Of a stretch of 64,000 nucleotides of DNA, positions 42,850 through 52,384 are shown piece after piece. A program made the position numbers and the translations under genes. Numbering within the stretch: the first letter of the stretch is position 1; the number at the start of each line of letters is the position of its first letter. The stretch is from Mycolicibacterium rutilum (lineage in GTDB: Bacteria; Actinomycetota; Actinomycetes; Mycobacteriales; Mycobacteriaceae): contig NZ_LT629971.1 in the NCBI RefSeq assembly GCF_900108565.1, positions 5,704,001 to 5,768,000 of the forward strand. The letters run 5' to 3'. The notes beneath the pieces were generated by a model. It was not told the DNA's origin. It searched no databases and saw nothing but the letters and a program-made list of their open reading frames with translations.

Positions 42850-43638
42850 ATGTCCGATCTGGAACTGAACCACCCGCGCCCCGACATCGCCGTGCTGACC
42901 CTCAATCGGCCCGCCAAACTCAACGCGCTGTCCTACGATCTGGTCCGCGACCTGCACACCGCACTCGACCAGATCCGCGCCGACAACGACTGCCGCGTCG
43001 TCGTCCTCACCGGTGCAGGCCGTGGCTTCTGCTCCGGACTGGACCTCACCGACCCCAACCCCAACAAAGCGGGCGAAGGCGTCGAGTCCCCCCGCGCAGG
43101 GATGCGCTGGCAGGAGCTCATCGCCGATCTGACCACCAAACTCCAGCGGCTTCGCCAACCGGTCATCGCGGCCGTCAACGGCGTGGCCTACGGCGGCGGG
43201 CTGGGAATCGCGGCCGCCTGCGACATCCGCATCGCCGCCGAATCCGCCCGCTTCTGTACGCAATTCATCAAACTGGGCCTCGGCGGCTGCGACATCGGCG
43301 TCAGCTACACCCTGCCGCGCATCGTCGGCGCCGGACCGGCATTCGACCTCATCCTGACCGCCCGCGCCATCGATGCGCAGGAGGCCTTGCGAATCGGGCT
43401 GGTGAGCCGGATATCAACTGGCGGCGACGTCGTCGGCGACGCACTTCAGATCGCTGAAACACTATGCGGCTATGGCAAGTTCGGCGTCGAGTCCACCAAG
43501 CAGGTGTTGTGGGCCAACCTCGAGGCGTCCAGCCTGGAGGCCGCGCTGCAGGTGGAGAATCGCAGCCAGATCCTCGCGTCGACGAGCGGTGAGATGCGCG
43601 CGGCTAGCGAGGCGTTCCGCCGCCGTCCACGATCATGA
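42850..43638 (+). CDS. enoyl-CoA hydratase/isomerase-family protein (crotonase fold)
   Basis: A 262-residue crotonase. The oxyanion-hole segments are NALSYD/GRGFCSGLDL and VAYGGGLGIAAACDIR. The two catalytic glutamates of classical hydratases are not seen: GGGCE is GGGLG here, and the second site (usually PE) reads FIK. An Asp in LGGCDIGVSY sits where dienoyl-CoA isomerases carry one. It may therefore be an isomerase or another crotonase activity rather than a beta-oxidation hydratase. It follows the DesT-like regulator closely and overlaps the convergent SDR gene by 35 nt at the 3' end. Confidence 0.85.
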   Translation: MSDLELNHPRPDIAVLTLNRPAKLNALSYDLVRDLHTALDQIRADNDCRVVVLTGAGRGFCSGLDLTDPNPNKAGEGVESPRAGMRWQELIADLTTKLQRLRQPVIAAVNGVAYGGGLGIAAACDIRIAAESARFCTQFIKLGLGGCDIGVSYTLPRIVGAGPAFDLILTARAIDAQEALRIGLVSRISTGGDVVGDALQIAETLCGYGKFGVESTKQVLWANLEASSLEAALQVENRSQILASTSGEMRAASEAFRRRPRS

Positions 43639-44374
43639 CCGTGCCGGTGATGTAACTTCCCGCGTCGGACGCCAACAGCAGTGCGGTACCGACGAGTTCG
43701 TCCGGCGACGCCAGCCGCTTCATGAGCGTGCTGTCGGCCATTGCGTCGATGGCCTCCTGCGGGTTGTTGCGCATCATGTCGGTGTCGACGGGCCCCGGCG
43801 CGATCGCGTTGACCCGGATTCCCGATGGCGCGAACTCGGCGGCCATCGACCGGGTGAACGACAGCAGCGCCGCCTTGTTCGACGAGTAGATCGCGGTGAA
43901 CGGCGCGAAGTTGAACGCCCCGACCGAGATCATGTTGATCACCGCCGCATTCGCGCTGGCCTTCAGGTGCGGCAGCGCCGCCTGCACGAGGAACACCGGC
44001 CCGCGCAGGTTGACCTCGTACGACTTGGTGAACGCGTCGGCCGTCATCTGACCGAACGGTTGCGCCAACGCGTTCGCGGCGTTGTTGACCACCACATCGA
44101 CGCCGCCGAACTCGTCGGCGGTCCGCTGCACCAACGCCTCGAGGTCGTCCACCTCACCCAGATGGGTCGGCACTCCGAGCGCCTGACCGCCGAGGTCACG
44201 CAGACGCTGCGCCGTCTGTTCGCACGCATCGGCTTTGCGGCTGGCGACGACGACCCGCGCGCCGGCGAGCACGAAACCCTCCGCCAGCGCGCGGCCGATG
44301 CCCCGGGTGCCGCCCGTGACGATCACGGTGCGGTCGGTCATGTCGAACAGGCGATCAAACGAGGAACGGTCCAC
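43604..44374 (-). CDS. short-chain dehydrogenase/reductase
   Basis: A 256-residue classical SDR. The cofactor loop is TGGTRGIGRALAEG, then NNAANA, catalytic Ser in INMISVGAFN and YSSNKAA (Tyr-x3-Lys), and the C-terminal ITGTVMIVDGG. Substrate unknown; the neighbouring crotonase and acyl-regulator suggest lipid metabolism. GTG 44374 (VDRSSFDRLFDM) is the chosen start; an ATG 11 codons later is an alternative. The 35-nt tail-to-tail overlap with the crotonase gene is real on both frames. Confidence 0.85.
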   Translation of the reverse strand: MDRSSFDRLFDMTDRTVIVTGGTRGIGRALAEGFVLAGARVVVASRKADACEQTAQRLRDLGGQALGVPTHLGEVDDLEALVQRTADEFGGVDVVVNNAANALAQPFGQMTADAFTKSYEVNLRGPVFLVQAALPHLKASANAAVINMISVGAFNFAPFTAIYSSNKAALLSFTRSMAAEFAPSGIRVNAIAPGPVDTDMMRNNPQEAIDAMADSTLMKRLASPDELVGTALLLASDAGSYITGTVMIVDGGGTPR

Positions 44375-44406
44375 GGCCGTCAGTCAAGCAGATCGCTCAG
44401 CCGTGC

Positions 44407-44721
<315 letters not shown>

Positions 44722-45278
44722 GTCTCCTCCTTCGCCTTGACGTATGGGTCAATTCTGACAGCCGAACCCGCCTTCCGAGGTCGAACAGCGCGCCGTAACG
44801 ATGTGCGGCAGCGGGTCGATGAGATGGGCGATGCCTTCCTCAGCACGCCTTCCCCAGATCCTCGCCGTCGGCCGTAGCTCATGCTGACCGACATAGTGAG
44901 CACATTTAGATTCAATTTGCTCCGCTCAGAAACACCCGGTCTGTTCACCGTCCGGCCGTGGTCGGTGCGGCGCCCCGGCAGGCTCCTACCGGTGGCGCGC
45001 GTCTCGTGGCGTTCGGCGTAGCGAGGTGTTAGGCTCGCCAAGCACTCAATCCCGGTATCCGCGCAGCAATATCGTCATGCTGCCATCACGAAGCGACACC
45101 TGTTGGCGCCGCTCCGAATTCGCCGATGGCAACGTGCAGACGACAGGTCGCCGCCACCGTACCGAAGTGTAGGGAAATGCCTGATTCCTTTGTGGATCGC
45201 TGCTGCCTAAGTTTGCTGTGGAGATGCCGTGCGCCGCGCGCAACCGTTAGTCGAAGTTTCCAGCAGGGGGGACTGAAC
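44722..45278. other. 557-bp non-coding region
   Basis: No convincing gene. A -10-like TAGGCT at 45030-45035 would give the GH2 gene a leader of roughly 240 nt. A locally AT-rich patch is at about 44895-44925. The other open frames here lack mycobacterial codon bias. Confidence 0.6.
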
Positions 45279-47258
45279 ATGGCCGAAGACACGCCGAACC
45301 ACCACGTCCGCGTCGCGAGAACGAGGTGGACGACGCTGCGGCGGACGGCCACCGTCGCGCTCGCTATGGTCGCAGCGATGACGTTCGTCAACGCGCCGGC
45401 GCACGCCGCCGAGGCGTGGCAACGACAGAGCCCTCCCCTGGCGACCCCGTGGACCCATCTGGTGGGCCCGAACAACGCGCTGCCGGAGTATCCGCGTCCG
45501 CAGATGGCACGCGCTCGGTGGATGAACCTCAACGGTGTGTGGGCCTATACCGGCCGGTCCGCCGACGAGGCGTTGACGTCGGCGCCGGCGCTGCGCGACT
45601 ACGACGAGAAGATCCTGGTGCCCTATCCGACGGAGTCGGCGCTGTCGGGCGTCAAGCGCCACGACGATCAGATGTGGTACCGCAAGTCCTTCCAGTTGCC
45701 CGGCACCTGGCGCGGCCAGCGGGTGCTTCTGCACTTCGGCGCGGTCGACCAGACCGCCACCGTGTGGGTGAACAACCGGCGGGTGGCCCACCACGAGGGC
45801 GGCTACACGGCGTTCAGCGCCGACATCACCGACGCGCTGCGCTGGTCGGGACCGCAGGAGATCGTGGTCCGCGCCGAGGATCGCAACGAGGCCAACCCGT
45901 TCGCGGTCGGCAAGCAACGCAACGAACCGGAGGGGCTGTTCTATACGGGAGCCTCGGGCATCTGGCAGACCGTGTGGATCGAACCGGTGCGCGCGGCCCA
46001 CATCGACAAACTCGACATCACCCCGGACCTGACCGGTTTCACCGTCACCCCGCGGGTCACCGGGACCACCGACGAACGCGCCGAGGTGATCGTGTCGGCG
46101 CCGGACGGCAAAACGCTGGCACGGTCCTCGGGTGAACCCGGCACGCCGGTGCGCGTGCAGGTACCCGAGCCGCGACTGTGGACGCCGGAAGACCCGTACC
46201 TCTACGACCTCGAGGTCAAACTGGTCAGCCCCGAAGGCAAGGTGGTCGACGAGGTCGCCAGCTACGGCGGACTGCGCACGATCAGCACCGTCCGCGATCC
46301 GCAGGGCCGACCGCGAATCGCGTTGAACAACAAGATCACTTTCCTGCACGGCCCGCTGGATCAGGGCTACTGGCCCGACGGCATCTACACCGCGCCGACC
46401 GACGACGCGCTGCGCTTCGACCTCGAGCGGACCAAGGCGCTCGGGATGAACTTCGTGCGCAAGCACGCCAAGGTCGAACCCGCGCGCTGGTACTACTGGG
46501 CCGACAAGCTCGGGCTGATGGTGTGGCAGGACATGCCGTCGCTGGACGTCTCCCTCGACATCCCCGTCGGCCCCGCGCCGGATCCGTCGCCCGCCGCGAA
46601 GGCGAACTTCGAACGCGAGATGGTCGCGATGATCGACCAATTGCGCAGCGTCACCTCGATCGTCGGCTGGGTGCCGTTCAACGAGGGCTGGGGTGAGTTC
46701 GACACCGCACGCATCGCCGGTGTCGCGAAGAAGGCCGACCCGACGCGCATGGTCAACGCCAACAGCGGGGTCAACTGCTGCAAGTCGCGACCGGACACCC
46801 GCGCCGGCGACGTCTACGACGACCACACCTACGTCGGGCCGGGCCGCCCGGTGCTGCACGACAATCCGGCGACCCCGCGCGACGAGCGCCTCGCGCTCGG
46901 CGACCGTCCGGTGCCGCTCGAACATCGCGTCGTGGTCGACGGTGAGTACGGCGGTCTCGGGCTGATCCCGCACGGCAACCGCTGGCCGGGCAAGCCCCAG
47001 GCCTACGAAATGACAAACAGCCGAGTACGTTTGACCGAACGTTACGTCGAGGTCAGTCGTGATCTCGAGGACGCGGTGCGCCGCGGCGGCCTGTCCGGCG
47101 CCATCTACACCCAGACCACCGATGTCGAGAACGAGGTCAACGGCTACATGACCTACGACCGCTGGCTGGTCAAGGTCACCCTCAAGACGGTGGCCGACCG
47201 CAACCGCGCCGTGATCGCGGCCGGTTCGGTGGTCGACGAGCCGGAGCGGCGCCGCTGA
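45279..47258 (+). CDS. exported glycoside hydrolase family 2 protein (beta-galactosidase/glucuronidase-like)
   Basis: A 659-residue secreted GH2 enzyme. The signal peptide spans residues 20-43 (ending AHA). The sugar-binding jelly-roll (about 70-250) includes RARWMNLNGVWAYTG and MWYRKSFQLPGTWRGQRVLLHFG; the immunoglobulin-like domain is 250-345; the TIM barrel follows with the acid/base in PFNEGWGE (Glu469) and a likely nucleophile in VVDGEYGGLG (Glu556). GH2 enzymes cleave beta-galactosides, beta-glucuronides or beta-mannosides; the exact sugar is not clear. ATG 45279 is chosen for the AGGGGGG site just upstream and the signal peptide it produces; a longer frame would bury the signal. Confidence 0.88.
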   Translation: MAEDTPNHHVRVARTRWTTLRRTATVALAMVAAMTFVNAPAHAAEAWQRQSPPLATPWTHLVGPNNALPEYPRPQMARARWMNLNGVWAYTGRSADEALTSAPALRDYDEKILVPYPTESALSGVKRHDDQMWYRKSFQLPGTWRGQRVLLHFGAVDQTATVWVNNRRVAHHEGGYTAFSADITDALRWSGPQEIVVRAEDRNEANPFAVGKQRNEPEGLFYTGASGIWQTVWIEPVRAAHIDKLDITPDLTGFTVTPRVTGTTDERAEVIVSAPDGKTLARSSGEPGTPVRVQVPEPRLWTPEDPYLYDLEVKLVSPEGKVVDEVASYGGLRTISTVRDPQGRPRIALNNKITFLHGPLDQGYWPDGIYTAPTDDALRFDLERTKALGMNFVRKHAKVEPARWYYWADKLGLMVWQDMPSLDVSLDIPVGPAPDPSPAAKANFEREMVAMIDQLRSVTSIVGWVPFNEGWGEFDTARIAGVAKKADPTRMVNANSGVNCCKSRPDTRAGDVYDDHTYVGPGRPVLHDNPATPRDERLALGDRPVPLEHRVVVDGEYGGLGLIPHGNRWPGKPQAYEMTNSRVRLTERYVEVSRDLEDAVRRGGLSGAIYTQTTDVENEVNGYMTYDRWLVKVTLKTVADRNRAVIAAGSVVDEPERRR

Positions 47259-47393
47259 GCCCTCGTGCGGCAATCCGCCACATCGGCAGCGGCGCCGCAC
47301 TAGGCTCCATCGGAGCCGAGCTCAACCGGGGGGCTGCTGCGGTTCAGACGGCGCACCTCCTCCACCGCCGCCTGATCACCCACGGAGCGACAC

Positions 47394-48245
47394 GTGACCT
47401 ACCCGACACCCGGGCCGATCCCGCCGGGCCATGATTACCCGGGCTATCACCCTGGCCCGCAACGCCGCACACCATGGCTGTGGATCGCGCTCGCCGTCGC
47501 GGTCGTGATCATCGTGGTGTTGTCCGCGGTGTTGATCGCGCAGAGCAAGGACGACGCGCCGACAGCCGCGCCACCCGCAGCGCCCGCACCGTCGTCGGCG
47601 ATCCAGCCCGGCCCGTCGGATTCCATCCAGCCGCCGCAGAGCACCAACGCCGGTCCGTCGATGACCTGCGACGGCTACACCGCCTCGGTCGACGAGACGT
47701 CGCAACCCGGCTGGCACGCGACGATCAACCGGTACGGCCTGGCGTATGCCGCGCCACCGGACTGGACCGTCGCGGCGTGCGGCGTGCGCACCGGCTGGGC
47801 GCAGCCGTGCCCACAGGGCCAGTGCGTGATCCGTGAACTCGGCGCGGTGGCGACGGTCCCGAATCCAGCCTGCACCAAGCAAAACCTCGCGATCGCCGGC
47901 GTCACCGGGTCGAAGAACCCCGACATCCGGGCCGCGCTCGACGAGGAGATGCAGACGGTGGCGCCGATCTACACTCGCGACCAGAAGACGCCGAACATCG
48001 AGTACGCGCCGATACGGGAATTCGCCATCGGACCCCACGCCGCGGTGCAGACCGTCGCCACCGTCACCGGCATCGCCACCAGCGAGTGCACCGGCCCCTC
48101 GGCGTTCCACAGCATCGTCGTCACGACGGTCCCCAACGTCGAAGGTTCCGTCGTCTTCGTCATCTCGCTGCGCGAAGGGTCCACTGCCAGCCCCAATTCG
48201 AACATCATCAACGAGATGGTCGACACCCTGCGCAGCCCCGCTTGA
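47394..48245 (+). CDS. membrane-anchored protein of unknown function
   Basis: A 283-residue protein: a Pro/Gly/Tyr-rich cytoplasmic N-terminus (1-26), one transmembrane helix (about 27-50), a Pro/Ala/Ser-rich linker (55-88) and an extracytoplasmic domain of about 195 residues with six or so cysteines (for example CDGY, CGVRTGW, CPQGQC, ACTKQN, ECTGP), suggesting disulfides. I do not recognise the domain. GTG 47394 is the only good start; a -10-like TAGGCT lies at 47301-47306. It ends 3 nt before the convergent pseudouridine synthase gene. Confidence 0.75.
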   Translation: MTYPTPGPIPPGHDYPGYHPGPQRRTPWLWIALAVAVVIIVVLSAVLIAQSKDDAPTAAPPAAPAPSSAIQPGPSDSIQPPQSTNAGPSMTCDGYTASVDETSQPGWHATINRYGLAYAAPPDWTVAACGVRTGWAQPCPQGQCVIRELGAVATVPNPACTKQNLAIAGVTGSKNPDIRAALDEEMQTVAPIYTRDQKTPNIEYAPIREFAIGPHAAVQTVATVTGIATSECTGPSAFHSIVVTTVPNVEGSVVFVISLREGSTASPNSNIINEMVDTLRSPA

Positions 48246-48248
48246 GCC

Positions 48249-49082
48249 CTACAACGAACGCGCGCTGACGAGCACGCGCGGCCGACCGCTGAGCGGGTCG
48301 ACGAACTCCAGCCGCTGCGCCAACAGCTGCAGCGGCCGCGAGAAGTCGTCCGGCGCGACGTCGATCACCTCCGGATACAGCGGGTCGTTGTCGATCGGCA
48401 GTCCGAGCGAGTTCATGTGCACCCGCAGCTGATGGGTCCGGCCCGTCGACGGCGTCAGCCGGTACAACCCGTCGCCGAGGTGCTCGACCACCGTCTCGGC
48501 ATTCGGCCGCCCGTGGCTCTCGACCGCCTGTAAACATCCGCGTCGCTTGACGATTCGGCTCCACACCACGCGCGGGAACCGCAGCGTCGGATCCACCGCG
48601 GCCCGCGCCACATACGTCTTGCGCACCTCCCCGCGCGCGAACATCGTCTGATACGCCCCGCGGATCTGCGCTCGCGTCGTGAACACCAGCACCCCGGCCG
48701 TCAACCGGTCCAACCGGTGCGCCGGCGACAACTCCGGCAGCTCCAACTCGCGGCGCAACCGCACCAGCGCCGTCTGCGCGACGTGCCTGCCGCGCGGCAT
48801 CGTCGCCAGGAAGTGCGGCTTGTCCACCACGACGATGTCGTCGTCGCGGTACAGCACCGGGACCTCGAACGGCACCGGCACCTCGTCACGCAGCTCCCGG
48901 TAGAGGTAGACAAACGCCCCCGGCGGCAGCACCGTCCCCGGCGTCACCACTGTGCCGTCGGCGCAGACCACCTCACCGGCAAAGACTTTCGCCGCCGCCG
49001 CTTCACCGAACCGCGAAGCCAGCTCGACCAGCACCGCACCGCCGCGCAGCCGCACCCGGGCGGGTCCCAGCCCGTCGCGCAC
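48249..49082 (-). CDS. RluA-family pseudouridine synthase
   Basis: A 277-residue RNA pseudouridine synthase. The catalytic motif HRLDRLTAG has its Asp at about residue 125; VVVDKPHFLATMPRGRH precedes it and STGRTHQLRVHM closes the active site. The N-terminal ~70 residues (VFAGEVVCADGTVVTPGTVL) are S4-like but short. GTG 49082 is 26 nt after glpD on the same strand, so it is probably the last gene of an lpdA-glpD-rluA operon. The target RNA is not known. Confidence 0.88.
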   Translation of the reverse strand: MRDGLGPARVRLRGGAVLVELASRFGEAAAAKVFAGEVVCADGTVVTPGTVLPPGAFVYLYRELRDEVPVPFEVPVLYRDDDIVVVDKPHFLATMPRGRHVAQTALVRLRRELELPELSPAHRLDRLTAGVLVFTTRAQIRGAYQTMFARGEVRKTYVARAAVDPTLRFPRVVWSRIVKRRGCLQAVESHGRPNAETVVEHLGDGLYRLTPSTGRTHQLRVHMNSLGLPIDNDPLYPEVIDVAPDDFSRPLQLLAQRLEFVDPLSGRPRVLVSARSL

Positions 49083-49108
49083 CGGGAGCGGCGCCGGCCG
49101 GGACCGCC

Positions 49109-50848
49109 TCAATTCAACGGCACCGGCTCGAGGATCTCGGCGCGGGCCTCCGGCGCGGCCGCACGCAGCGCGTCGGCGGACTCGTCGTCGGGCTCCTGCT
49201 GCGACCGGATCTCGGCGTCCACCCGGGCCAAATAGGTCGTCACTTCCCGGTCGATGTCCTCGGCGCTCCAACCCAGCACGGGCGCAACGGTTTCGGCGAC
49301 CTCGCGGGCGCAGTCCACGCCGCGGTGCGGATACTCGATCGAGATCCGCATCCGGCGGGCCAGGATGTCCTCGAGGTGCAGGGCGCCCTCGGCGGCCGCG
49401 GCGTACCAGGCCTCGACCTTGAGATAGACCGGCGCCTCGGTGATCGGAGTGAGCAGTTCGGGCCGTCCCTCGGCCATCTGCAGCACCTCGCCGATCAGCG
49501 ACCCGTAGCGGTCCAGCAGATGGCGCACCCGGTACGGGTGCAGGTCGTAATGCTTTCCGACACTTTGGGTCTGGTTGATCAGCGCGAAGTATCCGTCGGC
49601 CCCCATCAGCGGCACCTTCTCGGTGATCGACGGCGCCACCCGGGCGGGGATGTACTCGGCGGCCGCGTCGATCGCGTCCTCCCCCATCACCCGGTACGTC
49701 GTGTACTTACCGCCGGCGATCGCCACCAGCCCGGGTGCGGGCACCGCGACCGCGTGCTCGCGCGACAGCTTCGAGGTCTCCTCGCTCTCGCCGGCCAGCA
49801 GCGGGCGCAGCCCGGCGTACACGCCGTCGATGTCGTCGTGCGTCAGGGGCGTGGCGAGCACGGTGTTGACCGTTTCGAGGATGTAGTCGATGTCGGCCTT
49901 GGTCGCGGCCGGGTGTGCCAGGTCGAGATTCCAGTCGGTGTCGGTGGTTCCGATGATCCAGTGCGTGCCCCACGGGATGACGAACAGCACCGACTTCTCG
50001 GTGCGCAGGATGATGGCCACCTCGCTGACGATCCGGTCGCGCGGCACCACGATGTGCACACCTTTGGAGGCGCGCACCCGAAACCGGCCGCGCTGCTTGG
50101 ACAGCGCCTGGATCTCGTCGGTCCACACACCGGTGGCGTTGACCACGACGTGCCCGCGCACCTCGGTGACCGCACCGTCCTCGGAGTCGCGCACCTGCAC
50201 ACCGATCACCCGGTCGCCCTCCCGCAGCAGCGACACCACCTGCGTCGAGGTGCGCACCACGGCCCCGTAGTGCGCGGCCGTGCGCGCGACCGTCATGGTG
50301 TGCCGCGCGTCGTCGACCACCGTGTCGTAGTACCGGATCCCGCCGATCAGCGAGGACCGCTTCAGCCCGGGCGCCAGCCGCAGCGCACCCGACTTCGTCA
50401 AATGTTTCTGCGCCGGAACCGATTTCGCGCCGCCGAGCTGATCGTAGAGGAAGATGCCCGCCGCCACGTAGGGACGCTCCCACCACCGGTTGGTCAGCGG
50501 GAACAGAAACTGCAACGGCTTGACCAGGTGCGGCGCCAACGTCGTCAACGACAGTTCGCGCTCGTGCAGCGCCTCGCGCACGAGGCCGAACTCCAACTGC
50601 TCGAGGTAGCGCAGCCCGCCGTGGAACATCTTCGACGAGCGGCTCGAGGTGCCCGACGCGAAGTCGCGGGCCTCGACCAGCGCCACCTTCAGACCGCGGG
50701 TCGACGCGTCCAGCGCGGCCCCGGCACCGACGACTCCCCCGCCGATCACCACGACGTCGAACTGTTCGCTGCCCAACCGCTGCCAGGCGTCTGCCCGCTG
50801 TTGAGGTCCCAGCAGGGTCTGTCCGTTCGCGGGGATCGGGTCACTCAC
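49109..50848 (-). CDS. glpD: FAD-dependent glycerol-3-phosphate dehydrogenase
   Basis: A 579-residue membrane-associated flavoenzyme that oxidises glycerol 3-phosphate to dihydroxyacetone phosphate and passes electrons to quinone. The FAD motif is GGGVVGAG (about 36-43), followed by EARDFASGTSSRSSKMFHGG and the later IPWGTHWIIGTTDTDW and AIAGGKYTTYR. The C-terminal domain (from about residue 400) is the DAO_C type. Length and neighbours match GlpD2 (Rv3302c). GTG 50848 is preceded by GAGGAGT. It lies 58 nt downstream of lpdA on the same strand. Confidence 0.95.
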   Translation of the reverse strand: MSDPIPANGQTLLGPQQRADAWQRLGSEQFDVVVIGGGVVGAGAALDASTRGLKVALVEARDFASGTSSRSSKMFHGGLRYLEQLEFGLVREALHERELSLTTLAPHLVKPLQFLFPLTNRWWERPYVAAGIFLYDQLGGAKSVPAQKHLTKSGALRLAPGLKRSSLIGGIRYYDTVVDDARHTMTVARTAAHYGAVVRTSTQVVSLLREGDRVIGVQVRDSEDGAVTEVRGHVVVNATGVWTDEIQALSKQRGRFRVRASKGVHIVVPRDRIVSEVAIILRTEKSVLFVIPWGTHWIIGTTDTDWNLDLAHPAATKADIDYILETVNTVLATPLTHDDIDGVYAGLRPLLAGESEETSKLSREHAVAVPAPGLVAIAGGKYTTYRVMGEDAIDAAAEYIPARVAPSITEKVPLMGADGYFALINQTQSVGKHYDLHPYRVRHLLDRYGSLIGEVLQMAEGRPELLTPITEAPVYLKVEAWYAAAAEGALHLEDILARRMRISIEYPHRGVDCAREVAETVAPVLGWSAEDIDREVTTYLARVDAEIRSQQEPDDESADALRAAAPEARAEILEPVPLN

Positions 50849-50906
50849 CGGGATGGACTCCTCGTCACTCGTCGGTACCCTGCCCAATTCCCCAGGCTAC
50901 GGGCAA

Positions 50907-52322
50907 TCAATCCAAATCGTCGCGCGCCATCAGCTGCCGGCCCGCTTCGGTGATCGAACCCGACAGCGACGGATACACCGAGAACGTCTGCGCCAGGTCC
51001 TCCACGTCGTTGCCGTTCTGCACCGCCAGCGCGATCGGCATGATCAGCTCCGAGGCGATCGGCGCGACGACCACCCCGCCGATCACCACGCCGGTGGCCG
51101 GGCGGCAGAAGATCTTGACGAAGCCGCGGCGCAGGCCCGACATCTTGGCCCGGGCGTTGGTGTTCAGCGGCAGCATGACCGTGCGGGCCGCCACCGAACC
51201 GTCGTCGATCTTGGACTGCGGCACCCCGACCGCGGCGATCTCGGGGCGGGTGAACACCGCGGCGGCCACCGTGCGCAGCCGGATCGGTTCGAGCCCCTCG
51301 CCGAGCACGTGATACATCGCGATCCGGCCCTGCATCGCCGCGACGGACGCCAGCAGCATCAGCCCGGTGCAGTCGCCGGCGGCGTAGATCCCCGGCACCG
51401 GGGTCCGCGAGACCCGGTCGACCTTCAGATAGGCGCCCGGTTCCAGTTCGATGCCGACGCGCTCGAGACCGAGGCCGCTGGTGTTGGGCACCGATCCGAC
51501 CGTCATCAGCGCGTGGCTGCCCTCGACGGTGCGCCCGTCGGTCATCGTGACCAGGACGCCGTCACCGTGGCGGGTCACCGACTGGGCGCGGGCGTTCTTG
51601 ACCAGCGTCACGCCGCGCGAGGCCAACGCCTCCTCCAGCACCCCGGCCGCGTCGGAGTCCTCGTGCGGCAGGATCTGGTCGCGGCTGGCCACTACCGTCA
51701 CCTTGACCCCGAGTTCGGTGTAGGCGTTGACGAACTCCGCGCCGGTCACACCGGAACCGACGACCACCAGGTGCTCGGGCAGTTTCTCCAGGTCGTAGAG
51801 CTGGCGCCAGTTCAGGATGCGCTCGCCGTCGGGTTCGGCGCCGCGCAGCACCCGCGGGCTGGCGCCGGTCGCGATCAGCACGACGTCGGCCCGCAGCGTG
51901 GTCGTGGTGCCGTCGTGGCAGGTCACCTTGACGCTGTGGGTGGCCATTCCGGGCTGGTCGTCGATGAGTTCGCCGCGCCCGGCGATCAGCGTCACGCCTT
52001 CGTTGCGCAGCCGCTCGGCGATGTCGGCGGACTGCGCGGCGGCCAGCTTCTTGACGCGGTCGTTGATCTTGGGCAGCGAGATCTCGGCGTCGGAGAACTC
52101 CAGCGCGTAGCCGAGGTCGGGCGCGCGACGCAGTTCGGTGCGCACACCGGTCGACGCGATGAAGGTCTTCGACGGCACGCAGTCCCAGAGCACGCACGCG
52201 CCGCCCAGACCGTCGGAATCGACGACGGTGACCTCGGCGACCTCCGGTCCACGGGCCGCGGCGACCAACGCCGCCTCATAGCCGGCGGGCCCGCCGCCGA
52301 TGATCACGATGCGGGTTGCCAC
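50907..52322 (-). CDS. lpdA: flavoprotein disulfide reductase-family NAD(P)H dehydrogenase (LpdA)
   Basis: A 471-residue flavoprotein of the lipoamide dehydrogenase fold. FAD motif GGGPAG (about 9-14); redox-like CVLWDC (Cys43 and Cys48); NAD motif VVGSGVTGAEFVNA; and GIYAAGDCTG. The C-terminal His-Glu pair of true lipoamide dehydrogenases is absent (YPSLSGS instead of HPTxxE). The M. tuberculosis homologue Rv3303c is an NAD(P)H:quinone-type reductase, not a lipoamide dehydrogenase. GTG 52322 is chosen because a TAGGTT -10 box lies 7 nt upstream (leaderless). Divergent from the GGCT-fold gene; glpD follows on the same strand. Confidence 0.93.
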   Translation of the reverse strand: MATRIVIIGGGPAGYEAALVAAARGPEVAEVTVVDSDGLGGACVLWDCVPSKTFIASTGVRTELRRAPDLGYALEFSDAEISLPKINDRVKKLAAAQSADIAERLRNEGVTLIAGRGELIDDQPGMATHSVKVTCHDGTTTTLRADVVLIATGASPRVLRGAEPDGERILNWRQLYDLEKLPEHLVVVGSGVTGAEFVNAYTELGVKVTVVASRDQILPHEDSDAAGVLEEALASRGVTLVKNARAQSVTRHGDGVLVTMTDGRTVEGSHALMTVGSVPNTSGLGLERVGIELEPGAYLKVDRVSRTPVPGIYAAGDCTGLMLLASVAAMQGRIAMYHVLGEGLEPIRLRTVAAAVFTRPEIAAVGVPQSKIDDGSVAARTVMLPLNTNARAKMSGLRRGFVKIFCRPATGVVIGGVVVAPIASELIMPIALAVQNGNDVEDLAQTFSVYPSLSGSITEAGRQLMARDDLD

Positions 52323-52329
52323 GTCCCCC

Positions 52330-52335
52330 AACCTA
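52330..52335 (-). promoter_or_regulatory. -10 box of the leaderless lpdA promoter
   Basis: TAGGTT on the minus strand, 7 nt before GTG 52322, so the mRNA likely begins at or next to the start codon. It is back to back with the promoter at 52373. Confidence 0.5.
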
Positions 52336-52372
52336 ACGCCACTTCACTCGTCGAACCGGCTGGCGGGCCGAT

Positions 52373-52378
52373 TAAGCT
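52373..52378 (+). promoter_or_regulatory. -10 box of the leaderless GGCT-like gene
   Basis: TAAGCT on the plus strand ends 6 nt before GTG 52385. With the lpdA -10 it forms a compact divergent pair, 37 bp apart, and both mRNAs appear leaderless. Confidence 0.5.
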
Positions 52379-52384
52379 CACCTC

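Noticed and set aside
45207..47300. 697-codon minus-strand open frame opposite the GH2 gene
   Set aside because: Antisense shadow of a well-supported GH2 gene; no recognisable domain and His/Arg/Val-rich composition.
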